In this document: positions 8,588-17,963 of the stretch, piece after piece
Layout of the letters: the number at the start of each line of letters is the position of its first letter
Numbering within the stretch: the first letter of the stretch is position 1
Source of the DNA: Viridibacillus sp050278625
GTDB taxonomy: Bacteria; Bacillota; Bacilli; Bacillales_A; Planococcaceae
Direction of reading: 5' to 3'
Assembly: GCF_050278625.1 (NCBI RefSeq)
Contig: NZ_JBNNTI010000019.1
Span: 10,992 to 74,991, forward strand
Length of the DNA stretch: 64,000 nt
Translations under genes and position numbers: made by a program
Notes under the pieces: model-generated
The model's input: only the letters and a program-made list of their open reading frames with translations
Database searches by the model: none
Told to the model about the DNA's origin: nothing

Positions 8588-8609
8588 AAAGTTTCCTAAA
8601 GGAAAATTT
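8588..8609 (+). promoter_or_regulatory. MntR-type operator of mntH
   Basis: A near-palindrome with AGTTTCCT and AGGAAAATT arms starts 10 bases after the -10 element and resembles the DtxR/MntR boxes of Bacillus mnt genes (AAATTTGCCTTAAGGAAAC type). Its position over the start of transcription suits repression when manganese is plentiful. Confidence 0.6.
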
Positions 8610-8645
8610 ATTGTTCACACAACATTTTTGAGAGCGAGGGAAACT

Positions 8646-9935
8646 ATGACGCAAGCTAGAGAGAAAACTGTCTATAAACGCTTCGAAGGGCCTACCGCCG
8701 AGGATGTATTAAGAGGCGATGTGAAAGGTTTTAGACGTATTTTACCCTTTCTAGGTCCAGCCTTTATCGCTGCTGTCGCTTATATAGACCCAGGTAATTT
8801 TGCCACAAATATTACTGCAGGCTCTGAATATGGTTATTTACTATTATGGGTGATTGCAGTTTCTAACTTAATGGCTGTCCTCATTCAATCACTTTCTGCA
8901 AAATTAGGGATAGCTACAGGACGGAATTTACCGGAAGTTGCTCGTGAAAACTTTTCTAAAAAAACATCAATATTCTTATGGATACAGGCTGAGCTCGTCA
9001 TAATGGCAACCGATTTAGCTGAATTTATTGGTGCTGCTCTAGGATTATATTTAATATTTGGTATTCCAATGCTCCCTGCCGCTCTTATTACAGCGGCTGG
9101 TTCATTTGCTATATTAGAGTTACAACGTCGTGGGTATCGTGCGTTTGAAGCTGGTATATCTGGAATGGTTCTAATCGTCGTAGCAGCATTCGCCTTTCAA
9201 ACATTTATGGCTAAGCCAGATGTGGGCGGTGTCATTTTAGGGATGTTCACACCACGATTTAAAGGAATAGATTCCATCTTACTTGCAACAGGTATTTTAG
9301 GTGCAACCGTTATGCCTCATGCAATTTATTTACATTCGGCATTAACACAAAGCCGTGTCATTGGACGTACCAATGAAGAAAAAAAGAAAATTTTCCATTT
9401 CGAATTAATCGATATTATAATTGCTATGGTAATTGCAGGTGCAATTAATATGAGTATGTTAATTATTGCAGCTGCAGTATTCTTTAAAAAAGGTATTGCT
9501 GTTGAGGATCTTGATGTGGCTTTTGAGGGCTTAACACAATATATCGGACCAATGGCTGGTATTTCTTTTGGTCTCGGATTATTGATTGCTGGTCTAGCGA
9601 GTTCTTCAGTTGGTACAATGGCTGGTGATATCGTAATGCAAGGATTTATTCGAAAAAAAATCCCCATTTATTTACGTCGAGCGATTACAATGTTGCCTCC
9701 TCTTGCTATTATTGCATTTGGTGTTAATGCGACTTATGCATTGGTATTAAGCCAAGTTATTTTATCTTTTGGTATCGCCTTTGCACTCGTTCCTTTAATC
9801 GTCTTTACAAGTAATAAGAAAATTATGGGCGAGCTCGTAAACTACAAAGTTACAACAATTGTAGGTTGGATAGTAGCTGCAATCGTAATTTTCTTGAATT
9901 TATATTTACTTTATCAAATGGCATTTGGTGCATAA
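8646..9935 (+). CDS. mntH: Nramp divalent metal (Mn2+) transporter MntH
   Basis: 429-residue membrane protein with about eleven transmembrane helices that couples proton entry to Mn(II), and less so Fe(II), uptake. The TM1 metal motif DPGN is at 48-51 and the TM6 motif MPH at 223-225, giving the usual Asp, Asn and Met ligands. I chose ATG 8646 because GCGAGGG precedes it; a TTG at 8628 lacks a site. The promoter and MntR-type box upstream fit control by manganese. A small gene follows after 47 bases, probably in the same transcript. The IS1595-like insertion ends 127 bases before the start. Confidence 0.95.
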   Translation: MTQAREKTVYKRFEGPTAEDVLRGDVKGFRRILPFLGPAFIAAVAYIDPGNFATNITAGSEYGYLLLWVIAVSNLMAVLIQSLSAKLGIATGRNLPEVARENFSKKTSIFLWIQAELVIMATDLAEFIGAALGLYLIFGIPMLPAALITAAGSFAILELQRRGYRAFEAGISGMVLIVVAAFAFQTFMAKPDVGGVILGMFTPRFKGIDSILLATGILGATVMPHAIYLHSALTQSRVIGRTNEEKKKIFHFELIDIIIAMVIAGAINMSMLIIAAAVFFKKGIAVEDLDVAFEGLTQYIGPMAGISFGLGLLIAGLASSSVGTMAGDIVMQGFIRKKIPIYLRRAITMLPPLAIIAFGVNATYALVLSQVILSFGIAFALVPLIVFTSNKKIMGELVNYKVTTIVGWIVAAIVIFLNLYLLYQMAFGA

Positions 9936-9982
9936 TCTTGACTAGTTCGAGCACACTTCTTTTTATAAGGGAGTGTGATGAA

Positions 9983-10231
9983 ATGGAGAGACCTGAAATT
10001 CCTGCGGATAAAAAGATTTTCACTGATTTGCCGTATCTAGATAATCCTGATGTTGTCGCTACAGATTCCATTAGCTTGTTCGATTTGCATGAAGATATGC
10101 AAACCGTCGATGCCATTCCTGTTGAAGAGCTAAATGATACAGTGAAGGATGAAGACAATCATCATGGAACAAAATCTACTTCCTCTACGAAGCGGAAATA
10201 CTCACGCTCGAAAAAGGATACCGAAGCTTAA
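9983..10231 (+). CDS. Small acidic hypothetical protein downstream of mntH
   Basis: 82 residues, soluble, with an acidic middle (DLHEDMQTVDAIPVEELND) and a basic, serine-rich tail (KSTSSTKRKYSRSKKDTEA). The ATG follows AAGGGAG at normal distance; the frame is open further upstream but overlaps the end of mntH. I do not recognise a family. Co-transcription with mntH and the strong terminator immediately after suggest a genuine gene, perhaps linked to manganese use; this is inference only. Confidence 0.6.
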   Translation: MERPEIPADKKIFTDLPYLDNPDVVATDSISLFDLHEDMQTVDAIPVEELNDTVKDEDNHHGTKSTSSTKRKYSRSKKDTEA

Positions 10232-10267
10232 AATGACTATATTACAAAGTAGTAAATTATAAAGAAA

Positions 10268-10293
10268 CTGTGCATAAAGTCTTTTATGCACAG
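10268..10293. terminator. Bidirectional terminator
   Basis: CTGTGCATAAA (10268-10278) and TTTATGCACAG (10283-10293) give an 11-bp perfect stem with a four-base loop, T-rich on both sides. It closes the mntH operon and can also stop the ribokinase gene coming from the right. Confidence 0.8.
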
Positions 10294-10505
10294 CTTCTTT
10301 AGGTTTACAGACAATTGTTACATAGTACAATAAATTTTGAATTATAAAAATGAAAAAATAACGATTAAGTGGAAAATACACAATAGGAATTACCATTGGT
10401 TTTGCAAACGTATAAAACAATAAACTTTTTCGTTGCTTTTCTAGGAACATTTCATCGTCTTCTGTGTACTAAAAATGGACGAAAATGATTATTTATAAAA
10501 ACAAA

Positions 10506-11399
10506 TCATCTATCGAATTCTTTCGGGATGTCTGGTTGAGCACCCATTTCAGTTACAACAAATGCTGCTACTTTTGAAGCGTAAGTAATAGCATCTGTAA
10601 GCAAATCTCCATTACATAATGCTACTGCTAGAGCTCCATTAAAAGAATCTCCTGCTCCTGTTGTATCAACTGCTACTGCTATTTCAGCTGCTACAAATCC
10701 ACTTTCTTCGGAAGTCATATAAAATGCTCCTTTACTTCCTAAAGTAACGACTACTGCCTGAACACCTTTGTCTAGCATTATTGAACATGCCTTACTCAAG
10801 TTTTCTTCTGAGTCTGCTGTTATTCCTGTTAATAACTCAAGTTCTGTTTCATTGGGTGTTAATATCGAAACCATTTGCAATAGGGAGTCTGGGATTTCAC
10901 GAGCAGGTGCTGGATTTAAAATGATTTCTGCTCCCTTTGCAGAAGCAAGCTCTGCTGCCTTTTCAACAGCTTCTATCGGTATTTCTAATTGTAATAATAA
11001 AATATCACATTTTTCGAACATGACTTTAGATTTTTGGATCTGCTCTGGTGTCACAAGGAAATTTGCACCAGGGAATAACACTATTGAATTCTCCCCTTCA
11101 TCTGATAATTGGATAATTGCTTGTCCAGTCGCTCCTTGTGAAGAAACCGCTGTAGTATTCACATTTTTTTGTTCCATATTTTCTTTTGCACGAACACCGT
11201 GGTCATCTGCTCCAACGCTACCAATAAATCGAACATCTGCACCTAATTGTCCCGCAGTGACTGCCTGATTAGCTCCTTTTCCCCCAAAAAACATAGCATG
11301 TTTCGTACTATGAATAGTTTCCCCTTCTTTAACTATATGAGGTACTTCATATACAAGGTCAATATTAATACTACCTGCTACTATAATATTTTTAGTCAT
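10506..11399 (-). CDS. rbsK: Ribokinase
   Basis: 297-residue PfkB-family sugar kinase that phosphorylates ribose to ribose 5-phosphate. The N-terminal signature GGKGANQA is at 39-46 and the C-terminal PfkB signature DTTGAGDSF ends with catalytic Asp251. Length is normal. AAAGGAG precedes the ATG. The nucleoside hydrolase upstream in the same direction produces free ribose, so the pair forms a nucleoside salvage route, although a terminator-like hairpin lies between them. Confidence 0.92.
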   Translation of the reverse strand: MTKNIIVAGSINIDLVYEVPHIVKEGETIHSTKHAMFFGGKGANQAVTAGQLGADVRFIGSVGADDHGVRAKENMEQKNVNTTAVSSQGATGQAIIQLSDEGENSIVLFPGANFLVTPEQIQKSKVMFEKCDILLLQLEIPIEAVEKAAELASAKGAEIILNPAPAREIPDSLLQMVSILTPNETELELLTGITADSEENLSKACSIMLDKGVQAVVVTLGSKGAFYMTSEESGFVAAEIAVAVDTTGAGDSFNGALAVALCNGDLLTDAITYASKVAAFVVTEMGAQPDIPKEFDR

Positions 11400-11569
11400 A
11401 ATCTATTTTAGCTCCTTTTTGACATTTCATTTTTTGAAAACACTACAATTATTTAAAGTTCAAATACATACCTTATTTCTATCAATTCACGATGCTTTGT
11501 TATTAAATTATATATTCGATATACAAAACTACTTTATTATTTTTATTGGCGCAAAATATTACTACTCAA

Positions 11570-11609
11570 AAAAACTACTCAATATCCAAATAGATATTAA
11601 GTAGTTTTT
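11570..11609. terminator. Strong hairpin between nucleoside hydrolase and ribokinase
   Basis: AAAAACTACT (11570-11579) pairs with AGTAGTTTTT (11600-11609), with an inner AATATC/GATATT stem. It begins 13 bases after the nucleoside hydrolase stop codon and works on either strand, so rbsK may be read mostly from its own promoter. Confidence 0.75.
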
Positions 11610-11622
11610 CAATACTTCTTAC

Positions 11623-12582
11623 TTAAGATAGTTGTTTACCAATCGTGTTAACAGCATTAAAGAATAATTCGATAAATCCTTCACGATTAACTGTATGTAG
11701 TACTTTAACATTTGGTGCCTTTCCTGTTTTACCTACATAATCAACAATTGTTGAACCAGCTGTTAAACGCCCTTCCATCTCTACTTCCACAAAATAGTCT
11801 CCGCCTTGAAATAACTCTGGAGCAACAAGGTAAGCAACTGCACACACATCATGCACGCGAATTTGGTTGTCGAAATTTGGAGCATGGAATGGTGTTTGTG
11901 ATTGCGTGAATGTATAAAATTTCATCATATCAGCAACTTTTTCAGCAAACGGGGTTCCTGACTTGCTTAATCGTTCCATTTCATCAAGGGTGATATATGC
12001 TTTATGCGTTACATCTAAACCACTCATAACAATCGGTAAACCCGAACGGAAAACTAATTCTACCGCATGTGGATCAACATAAGCATTAAATTCAGCAGTT
12101 GCTGACATATTACCACCTACTGCTGCTCCGCCCATCCATGAAATCATTTTAATTTTCGGCTTTACTTCTGGGTGTGCAAATAATAATGCTGCTACATTCG
12201 TTAATGGGCCTGTTGCCACAATTATTATTGGTTCATCACTAGCTAATAGCGTTTCACGCATCGCATTTATAGCTGAACGTTCACTTGCTTGAAACGTTGG
12301 CTCTGCCCATTTCACATTGCCTAATCCACCTTCACCATGAATGTCTTCAGCCACATCTAATTTACGGAACATAGGCGCATCTAGACCTCTAGCGACTTCA
12401 ACATCTTGTTTAATGTAAGTTAAAAAACTTAGTGCATTATATGTAGTTTTATCTTGTGATACGTTTCCAGCTTCAGTTGTTACTAAACGAATATCTAATT
12501 CAGGTCTTGCAAAAGCAAGTGTTAGCATCATTGTGTCATCGATACCAGGATCACAGTCTAATATTACAGGAATTTTTACCAA
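11623..12582 (-). CDS. Inosine-uridine type nucleoside hydrolase
   Basis: 319-residue IunH-family enzyme that cleaves ribonucleosides into base and ribose. The calcium-binding N-terminal motif DCDPGIDD is at 9-16 and matching central segments (IVATGPLTNVAAL, WMGGAA, NFDNQIRVHD) are present. I prefer the TTG at 12582, eight bases after AGAGGAG; the GTG at 12591 overlaps that site. Its product feeds the ribokinase downstream. Base specificity cannot be read from sequence alone, so no rih symbol is given. Confidence 0.9.
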   Translation of the reverse strand: MVKIPVILDCDPGIDDTMMLTLAFARPELDIRLVTTEAGNVSQDKTTYNALSFLTYIKQDVEVARGLDAPMFRKLDVAEDIHGEGGLGNVKWAEPTFQASERSAINAMRETLLASDEPIIIVATGPLTNVAALLFAHPEVKPKIKMISWMGGAAVGGNMSATAEFNAYVDPHAVELVFRSGLPIVMSGLDVTHKAYITLDEMERLSKSGTPFAEKVADMMKFYTFTQSQTPFHAPNFDNQIRVHDVCAVAYLVAPELFQGGDYFVEVEMEGRLTAGSTIVDYVGKTGKAPNVKVLHTVNREGFIELFFNAVNTIGKQLS

Positions 12583-12854
12583 TAGATTCACTCCTCTATA
12601 CAGTTACTACTATTATTTTGTAGTTCTATATTTACTACGAATTTTTGGCTTACCAAGAAATCGCGGGTAGATACCATGCCATTGAAATGGAATGGACATG
12701 AACTTTCCAGATCGCCAAACCGTATCGATTTTCGGTGAAGATTTGCTGGCGAAGTAATTGGTATTTATGTTAACACATCTTCATCTATTAATAAAACAAG
12801 TAGTAATTTAGAGAGTACAGAAGACGTGAATATTCTGCTAAATAACAATGGAGT

Positions 12855-12940
12855 GAGTTAGCGCAACAATCACTCGAGTTAGCGCAACAATCAACCAAGA
12901 TAGTGCAACAATCACCTCAATTAGCGCAACAATCCACCAA
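12855..12940. repeat. Four tandem 21-bp repeats (TTAGCGCAACAATCA type)
   Basis: Units starting at 12857, 12878, 12899 and 12920 share GTTAGCGCAACAATCA with a few changes (GATAGTGC in unit 3), at an exact 21-base period. The stretch 12583-13060 otherwise holds no gene that I can support. Confidence 0.8.
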
Positions 12941-13070
12941 TCCACAGCCATAACTTCCAAATAAATATTGGAAACCTTTTTTTATTAATAAATATTGTAA
13001 CCTTTTTTGAAACTTGTATTATCAACGTTTTACTCTCTGGTCTATATTTATCAATATTTTTTTACAAAAA

Positions 13071-13094
13071 GCCACTTTCCTTATTGAAAGCGAC
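13071..13094 (-). terminator. Terminator of the epimerase-GNAT operon
   Basis: GCCACTTTC (13071-13079) and GAAAGCGAC (13086-13094) pair with two wobble or mismatched positions; on the minus strand a run of T follows. Confidence 0.55.
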
Positions 13095-13103
13095 TCATAC
13101 TCA

Positions 13104-13787
13104 TTACAGTTTTTTATACTCTACAAACCATTCATCATTTTCCATAAAAACTTGTACACCGAGCCAGCCTTCTTTCAATAGCTGTTGTTGCATAGTGGTA
13201 TTACTCATTAATACTTTACAGGACTCAGTGAATAACAAAACTTCTTCAACTGTTTTTTTGAAAAATACATACCGGAGCTTGCCACCATATTTTATTTTTA
13301 AAGCTGCTACTACCATACCTTGAGAAAATTTGTCTTTTAAGCTTGGGATATTAAACGGCTTTACTGTCGCACAAATATAGTCAAAATGTTTTACATCTAC
13401 CTGATTCATAATAACTTTAGCTAATGTCTGTTGGAGTCCAAAGCCACGGTAGTCAGGCGATACATTTGAAATTTCCTGATATAACACACGTGACAATTCA
13501 GATTCTTCTATTCCACAATCACGCCCAAGATGCTCATCATCAATTTCAGGCTCAAGTAATGCGCGGAATGCTATTAGATTTTCCCCTACAAATGCTCCAA
13601 TCATTAAGCCGTTGCCGTTAAGAATATATTCAAATTCTCCTTGCGATAGAGGCTGTAACACAGATTGATCTGGTAATGCATTATAAACAATAGTTTGTAA
13701 TCGTTGTATAATCGGTAAATGTTCCATTGCTAATATTCGTATATCAAATGGTGTTTCACCTAAATGACCTTTATATATACTGTTCAT
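13104..13787 (-). CDS. GNAT-family N-acetyltransferase
   Basis: 227-residue protein with a GNAT fold: the acetyl-CoA binding strand-loop appears as VSPDYRGFGLQQTLA (about 120-134), with the usual R/Q-x-x-G-x-G/A reduced to R-G-F-G-L. The acceptor is unknown. It begins 19 bases after the epimerase gene and shares its terminator, so the two are one operon; acetylation of an amino acid, dipeptide or related acid handled by the epimerase is a reasonable guess. AGGAGGAC precedes the ATG. Confidence 0.75.
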   Translation of the reverse strand: MNSIYKGHLGETPFDIRILAMEHLPIIQRLQTIVYNALPDQSVLQPLSQGEFEYILNGNGLMIGAFVGENLIAFRALLEPEIDDEHLGRDCGIEESELSRVLYQEISNVSPDYRGFGLQQTLAKVIMNQVDVKHFDYICATVKPFNIPSLKDKFSQGMVVAALKIKYGGKLRYVFFKKTVEEVLLFTESCKVLMSNTTMQQQLLKEGWLGVQVFMENDEWFVEYKKL

Positions 13788-13806
13788 TCAAGTCCTCCTC
13801 CAACTA

Positions 13807-14916
13807 TTATTTCACTACATCTGAGTAGTGGCAAAGTTCTTGTATGACAACCTCATCTACATCAATGCCTAATCCTGGACGTTCATTTAAACAAATGAAT
13901 GGTACATCATATTTCAAGTTACCCACATCTTTTGAGAATTTCAATGGTCCTGTTAACTCCACACTTGTCATAATTTCTTTTGAGAAGGCAACATGGAAAC
14001 CAGCCGCAGAACCAACTGATGATTCTACCATTGATCCAACCTGACATTCAATCCCTGCCATTTCAGCCATTATTGCTAGTTTCATGGCTGGATAAATACC
14101 ACCGCATTTCATCAGTTTTATATTAACTTTATCAGCGGCGCGTTTAGCGATAATTTCACGCATTTCTTTTATCCCATGTAAGCCTTCGTCAATCATTAAA
14201 GGTATGTCTGTTTTACATTTTATTTCTACCATCGCATCTATATCATCCGCAACAACAGGTTGCTCTAACCAATCTAAATCAACGTCACGTAACGCACGTA
14301 AACCTCGTAAAGTTGTGGCACTATTTTTCCACCCTTGATTGACATCTACACGGATTGCGATATCAAAACCAACGCAATCACGAACTGCCTGAATACGTTC
14401 TACGTCCTTCATGACTTCTGTTCCGACCTTCATTTTGAATGAGCGATAGCCTTGTTCCACACGTTCTTGTGCTTCATTTGCCATCTTTTCAGGTGTACCT
14501 ATACTTAAAACATGTGTTATAGGAAACCTTTCATGATAGCGTCCACCAATTAGTTGATAAACCGGTACATTCAATTTTTTACCTGCTATATCGAAACAAG
14601 CGATATCAATCGCCGCTTTTGCTGCAGGTACTTGATAAACTGCATTATCCATTAATGTGTGAATTTTTTCGAACGCCATTGGATCTTGTCCAATCATTAA
14701 TGGAGCAAGTTGGTTTTTTAATACAGCGTAAGTACTTCCCCAAGTCTCCCCTGTTACATGTTCATCAGGTACAGACTCACCGTAACCGACAATGCCTTCA
14801 TCTGTAGTCATCTTCACGATAATAGAGGGCATTGATGGATATGTGTCATAGCTAATAATAAATGGTTCAATTAAAGGTAGTTCGATTGCAAAAATTTCAA
14901 TTTCAGTAATTTTCAT
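13807..14916 (-). CDS. Enolase-superfamily racemase/epimerase (dipeptide epimerase-like)
   Basis: 369-residue MR/MLE-subgroup enzyme. The catalytic Lys pair is K161 and K163 in FKMKVG, the metal ligands are Asp191, Glu218 (WLEQP) and Asp243 (MIDEGL), and the partner Lys is K267 (NIKLMKCGG), the two-lysine arrangement of L-Ala-D/L-Glu epimerases and muconate-type enzymes that abstract an alpha proton. The full length and barrel are present. Transcribed with the GNAT gene and divergent from the regulator at 15012, 95 bases away. Which dipeptide or acyl-amino acid is used cannot be told here. Confidence 0.85.
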   Translation of the reverse strand: MKITEIEIFAIELPLIEPFIISYDTYPSMPSIIVKMTTDEGIVGYGESVPDEHVTGETWGSTYAVLKNQLAPLMIGQDPMAFEKIHTLMDNAVYQVPAAKAAIDIACFDIAGKKLNVPVYQLIGGRYHERFPITHVLSIGTPEKMANEAQERVEQGYRSFKMKVGTEVMKDVERIQAVRDCVGFDIAIRVDVNQGWKNSATTLRGLRALRDVDLDWLEQPVVADDIDAMVEIKCKTDIPLMIDEGLHGIKEMREIIAKRAADKVNIKLMKCGGIYPAMKLAIMAEMAGIECQVGSMVESSVGSAAGFHVAFSKEIMTSVELTGPLKFSKDVGNLKYDVPFICLNERPGLGIDVDEVVIQELCHYSDVVK

Positions 14917-15011
14917 TTACATTCACTCTTTTCTTTTTAATTACAAGCTGTTATAGTTGTCGTTAAATAGTCGTTAATTGATAAAAAAATATAACAAAGG
15001 AGCCATATTCT

Positions 15012-16256
15012 ATGTCGACAAAAATAGCAGTCATTTGTTCAAAGGCATTTATGAATCGTCTCAATATTATCTCACATGAAATGCCACATATACAATTAGA
15101 TTTTTATATTTACAATTCACCAGAAGAAGCACCTAACTTAATGAAACAAGTGAAACCTTGCGATGTATTATTGTTGGCAGGTACATTGCCTTATTTGTAT
15201 GCTAAACATTTATTACAACAATGGCCAATACCTTGGACATATATAAAACAAGATGAAACGATGATATCAACAACTATTCTTTCAGCTATTTCAAAACATG
15301 ATGTCACAATTGATCGACTTTCTATTGATGTAATGAGCTCTACTTTTATACAGAATGTCTTACAAGATATCCAGTATGACGGACCATTACCATTTGTGCA
15401 AGAAATTGAATTAACAACACCCACTAAGCAATTACTTACAAATCATATCGCCCTTTGGCAGACAAAACAAATTGATTTAGTCATAACTAGTATACACGCT
15501 ATTTATGATGAATTAATGGTTTTAGGCGTTCCTGTAATACGTATGCTTGATCCAAAAAGTTCAATTATTCATCATCTAAACGAATCTATATCTTTATCAC
15601 AATTAACAAAACTTGAATCTGCAAAAGCCGTTGCCGGGATTATAGAATTCCATGAAGCTTCATACAATCCATTACAAACTGTTGAACAATTAACTACTAT
15701 TATCCATGCTTCGTATCAACAGGTAGACGCTTGCCGGTTTGAAATATTCACAACCTATGGACACTTACAAAATGCACTTACCCAAAACAAACTGGAGTCT
15801 TTCTTTACTGCTCCAGAGAAGTTTGCGAAGCTCGTCTTTGGTTACGGTGAATCTATTTTAGAAGCACAAAGAAATGCCCAGCAGGCGTTACAATATGCAT
15901 CACCTAATACTATTTATATATTAACTGAAAACAAAGAACTACAAGGACCGTTCCCTAATTCAACCACAACACTATCATTACAAGCTAAAGACCCTTATAT
16001 CGTCCTTATGGCAAAGGAAACAAAACTTAGCCCTCTTAACATCTCGAAAATTATGACCTTTAGTAAATCAAGACAGTCGTTACAATTTACAGCTCAGGAT
16101 TTATCTGAACATTTACAAGTAACACGACGAACAACAGAGCGAATCTTAAAAAAACTTGTTGAACATAACTACGCTAAAATTATTGGAGAAGAAATGACAT
16201 ATCAGCAAGGTCGACCACGTAGTTTATATGAGCTAAATTTCTCCACATATCATTAA
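15012..16256 (+). CDS. Transcriptional regulator with N-terminal sensor and C-terminal winged helix
   Basis: 414 residues. The N-terminal half resembles a sensory alpha/beta domain (CDVLLLAGTLPYLYA), the middle has a degenerate GGDEF-like stretch (VFGYGESILEAQRNAQQAL), and the C-terminus is a winged helix (LQFTAQDLSEHLQVTRRTTE, then LVEHNYAKIIGE and GRPRSLYEL). Similar architecture is seen in uncharacterised Bacillales regulators. Its divergent placement beside the epimerase operon suggests it controls that operon in response to a ligand. RBS AAAGGAG precedes the ATG. No phospho-acceptor or ATPase motif is visible. Confidence 0.7.
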   Translation: MSTKIAVICSKAFMNRLNIISHEMPHIQLDFYIYNSPEEAPNLMKQVKPCDVLLLAGTLPYLYAKHLLQQWPIPWTYIKQDETMISTTILSAISKHDVTIDRLSIDVMSSTFIQNVLQDIQYDGPLPFVQEIELTTPTKQLLTNHIALWQTKQIDLVITSIHAIYDELMVLGVPVIRMLDPKSSIIHHLNESISLSQLTKLESAKAVAGIIEFHEASYNPLQTVEQLTTIIHASYQQVDACRFEIFTTYGHLQNALTQNKLESFFTAPEKFAKLVFGYGESILEAQRNAQQALQYASPNTIYILTENKELQGPFPNSTTTLSLQAKDPYIVLMAKETKLSPLNISKIMTFSKSRQSLQFTAQDLSEHLQVTRRTTERILKKLVEHNYAKIIGEEMTYQQGRPRSLYELNFSTYH

Positions 16257-16294
16257 AAAAAGCCTTCTAGACATCCAAAATTCTAGAAGGCTTT
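16257..16294. terminator. Bidirectional terminator between the regulator and nhaC
   Basis: AAAAGCCTTCTAGA pairs with TCTAGAAGGCTTTT around an eight- to ten-base loop; T runs lie on both sides. It serves two convergent genes. Confidence 0.85.
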
Positions 16295-16300
16295 TGCCTA

Positions 16301-17752
16301 TTAATCTAGTGCAGGTACACTATTTATCTCTTCTTCCTCTATTAACTTTGCTTCATTACTCTTATTTAATGCCTGTTCTTCCGGCGTTAATTTAACGATT
16401 GAAAACCCAATATACCCATAAATAATTGAGAGAATTGGTACTGTAAAATTCAATATCGCATACGGAGCGTACTCTAAAGCGCTTACACCAAGTGTCGCTA
16501 GTATAAATACACCGCATGTATTCCATGGGAAGAATACCGAAGTTAATGTACCGCCATCTTCTAAAGTACGTGATAAGTTTTTAGAGTGCAATCCTCTATC
16601 TTTATAAACTTTAACGAACATACGAGAAGGTACAACAATCGATATATATTGCTCAGAACATGTTGCATTCGTTGTAATACAAGAGGCAATAGTTGCAGCT
16701 ACCAAGCTACCCGTTGATTTTGCTGCTTTTACAATAATATTCATCATTGATTGAAGCATACCCGAATACTCCAATACACCGCCAAAAGTCATCGCAACTA
16801 AAGTCATTGAGACAGTGAACATCATTGAATCTAAACCACCACGATTAAACAATTCATAGACCATTTCATTGTCAGTTTCTAGTTTAAATCCTTCTTGCAA
16901 AGCATTCACTGCATCTGCTGGTGCTCCGCCCTGCACGAAAATTTGAGCGATAAACCCTAGTAATATCCCAACAATTAAAGCAGGGATAGCTGGTACTTTT
17001 TTCGCTACTAATGCTATAACAATAACCGGTACTAATAGTAACCAGGGAGTAATGACAAAGCTTTCTTGTAAAACACTTAATGTTCCTTCAATTTTTTCCA
17101 TATTCATTGAAGATGATGCAAATCGACGACCTAGAATGCCAAAAACAACTAACGAAATAATTAATGCAGGAATTGTTGTATAAAACATATGCTTAATATG
17201 ATCAAACAAATTTGTTTCTGTTAAACCTGCAGCTAAGTTCGTAGTATCAGAAAGCGGAGACATTTTATCACCAAAATAAGCGCCAGAAATAACTGCGCCC
17301 GCAATCATTGGAGCAGGAATCCCCATACTCAAACCAATACCCATGCCAGCTACACCAATTGTAGCCATTGTCGACCATGAACTACCTATAGCCAGTGATA
17401 CAATTGAACAGATAATCAAAATCGTTACTAAAAACCATGCTGGTGAAATAATTTTCAAACCGTAGAAAATCATCGTTGCTACGACTCCGCCACCAATCCA
17501 GGCACCGATCGTTAATCCGACTAACATAATTATTACAATTGCTGGTAATGCAAGACGTATCCCCTTATACATCATGCCTTCAATTTCTATCCATTTATAA
17601 CCATGCTTCCATGTAATAATCGAAGCTACAATTGTCCCCACAATTAACGGCACATGTGGACTTTGTTTTAACATAACAACGGTTACTAACATCGTAATAA
17701 TCATAATCAAAAATGTTAAACCAGCCCAGCCTGCACTAATCTCCTTTTTCAT
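16301..17752 (-). CDS. nhaC: NhaC-family Na+/H+ (or malate/lactate-type) antiporter
   Basis: 483-residue polytopic membrane protein with about twelve helices. Family-typical segments include WSTMATIGVAGMGIG, GAYFGDKMSPLSDTTNLAA and CITTNATCSEQYISIV. In B. subtilis such proteins act as sodium or malate-Na+/lactate antiporters. It starts just downstream of a cre site, which suggests CcpA control and hence a carbon-linked role more than plain sodium extrusion. The M20 hydrolase upstream in the same orientation has its own terminator, so this is a separate unit. Confidence 0.88.
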   Translation of the reverse strand: MKKEISAGWAGLTFLIMIITMLVTVVMLKQSPHVPLIVGTIVASIITWKHGYKWIEIEGMMYKGIRLALPAIVIIMLVGLTIGAWIGGGVVATMIFYGLKIISPAWFLVTILIICSIVSLAIGSSWSTMATIGVAGMGIGLSMGIPAPMIAGAVISGAYFGDKMSPLSDTTNLAAGLTETNLFDHIKHMFYTTIPALIISLVVFGILGRRFASSSMNMEKIEGTLSVLQESFVITPWLLLVPVIVIALVAKKVPAIPALIVGILLGFIAQIFVQGGAPADAVNALQEGFKLETDNEMVYELFNRGGLDSMMFTVSMTLVAMTFGGVLEYSGMLQSMMNIIVKAAKSTGSLVAATIASCITTNATCSEQYISIVVPSRMFVKVYKDRGLHSKNLSRTLEDGGTLTSVFFPWNTCGVFILATLGVSALEYAPYAILNFTVPILSIIYGYIGFSIVKLTPEEQALNKSNEAKLIEEEEINSVPALD

Positions 17753-17857
17753 TCCCCAAAACCCCTTTGTGAAAATATGAATTTTTTAGAATAGTCTATA
17801 AATAAACACTATTATAATAATAGTAATAGCCACTTCTTTTTGAGTCAAACCTTTTTT

Positions 17858-17871
17858 TGAAAGCGCTAGCA
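17858..17871 (-). promoter_or_regulatory. CcpA cre site upstream of nhaC
   Basis: TGAAAGCGCTAGCA matches the Bacillus cre consensus TGWAARCGYTWNCW at all 14 positions and lies about 105 bases before the nhaC start. Confidence 0.6.
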
Positions 17872-17923
17872 TTTCCTGCACATAAACTAGCAAAATTCAC
17901 CTAACTAATATTCCTAAAAAATA

Positions 17924-17960
17924 AAGAACCTATGCAAAGATTTCCTTCGCATAGGTTCTT
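17924..17960 (-). terminator. Terminator of the M20 hydrolase
   Basis: AAGAACCTATGC (17924-17935) pairs perfectly with GCATAGGTTCTT (17949-17960); T-rich DNA follows on the minus strand. Confidence 0.85.
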
Positions 17961-17963
17961 AAA

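Noticed and set aside
8401..8631. 76-codon open frame on the plus strand
   Set aside because: It runs across the right end of the mobile element and the mntH promoter and operator, has no ribosome binding site, and is opposite the transposase remnant.
12855..12940. Possible CRISPR array
   Set aside because: The units are adjacent, only 21 bases long with about four variable bases between them; no spacers and no cas genes are present.
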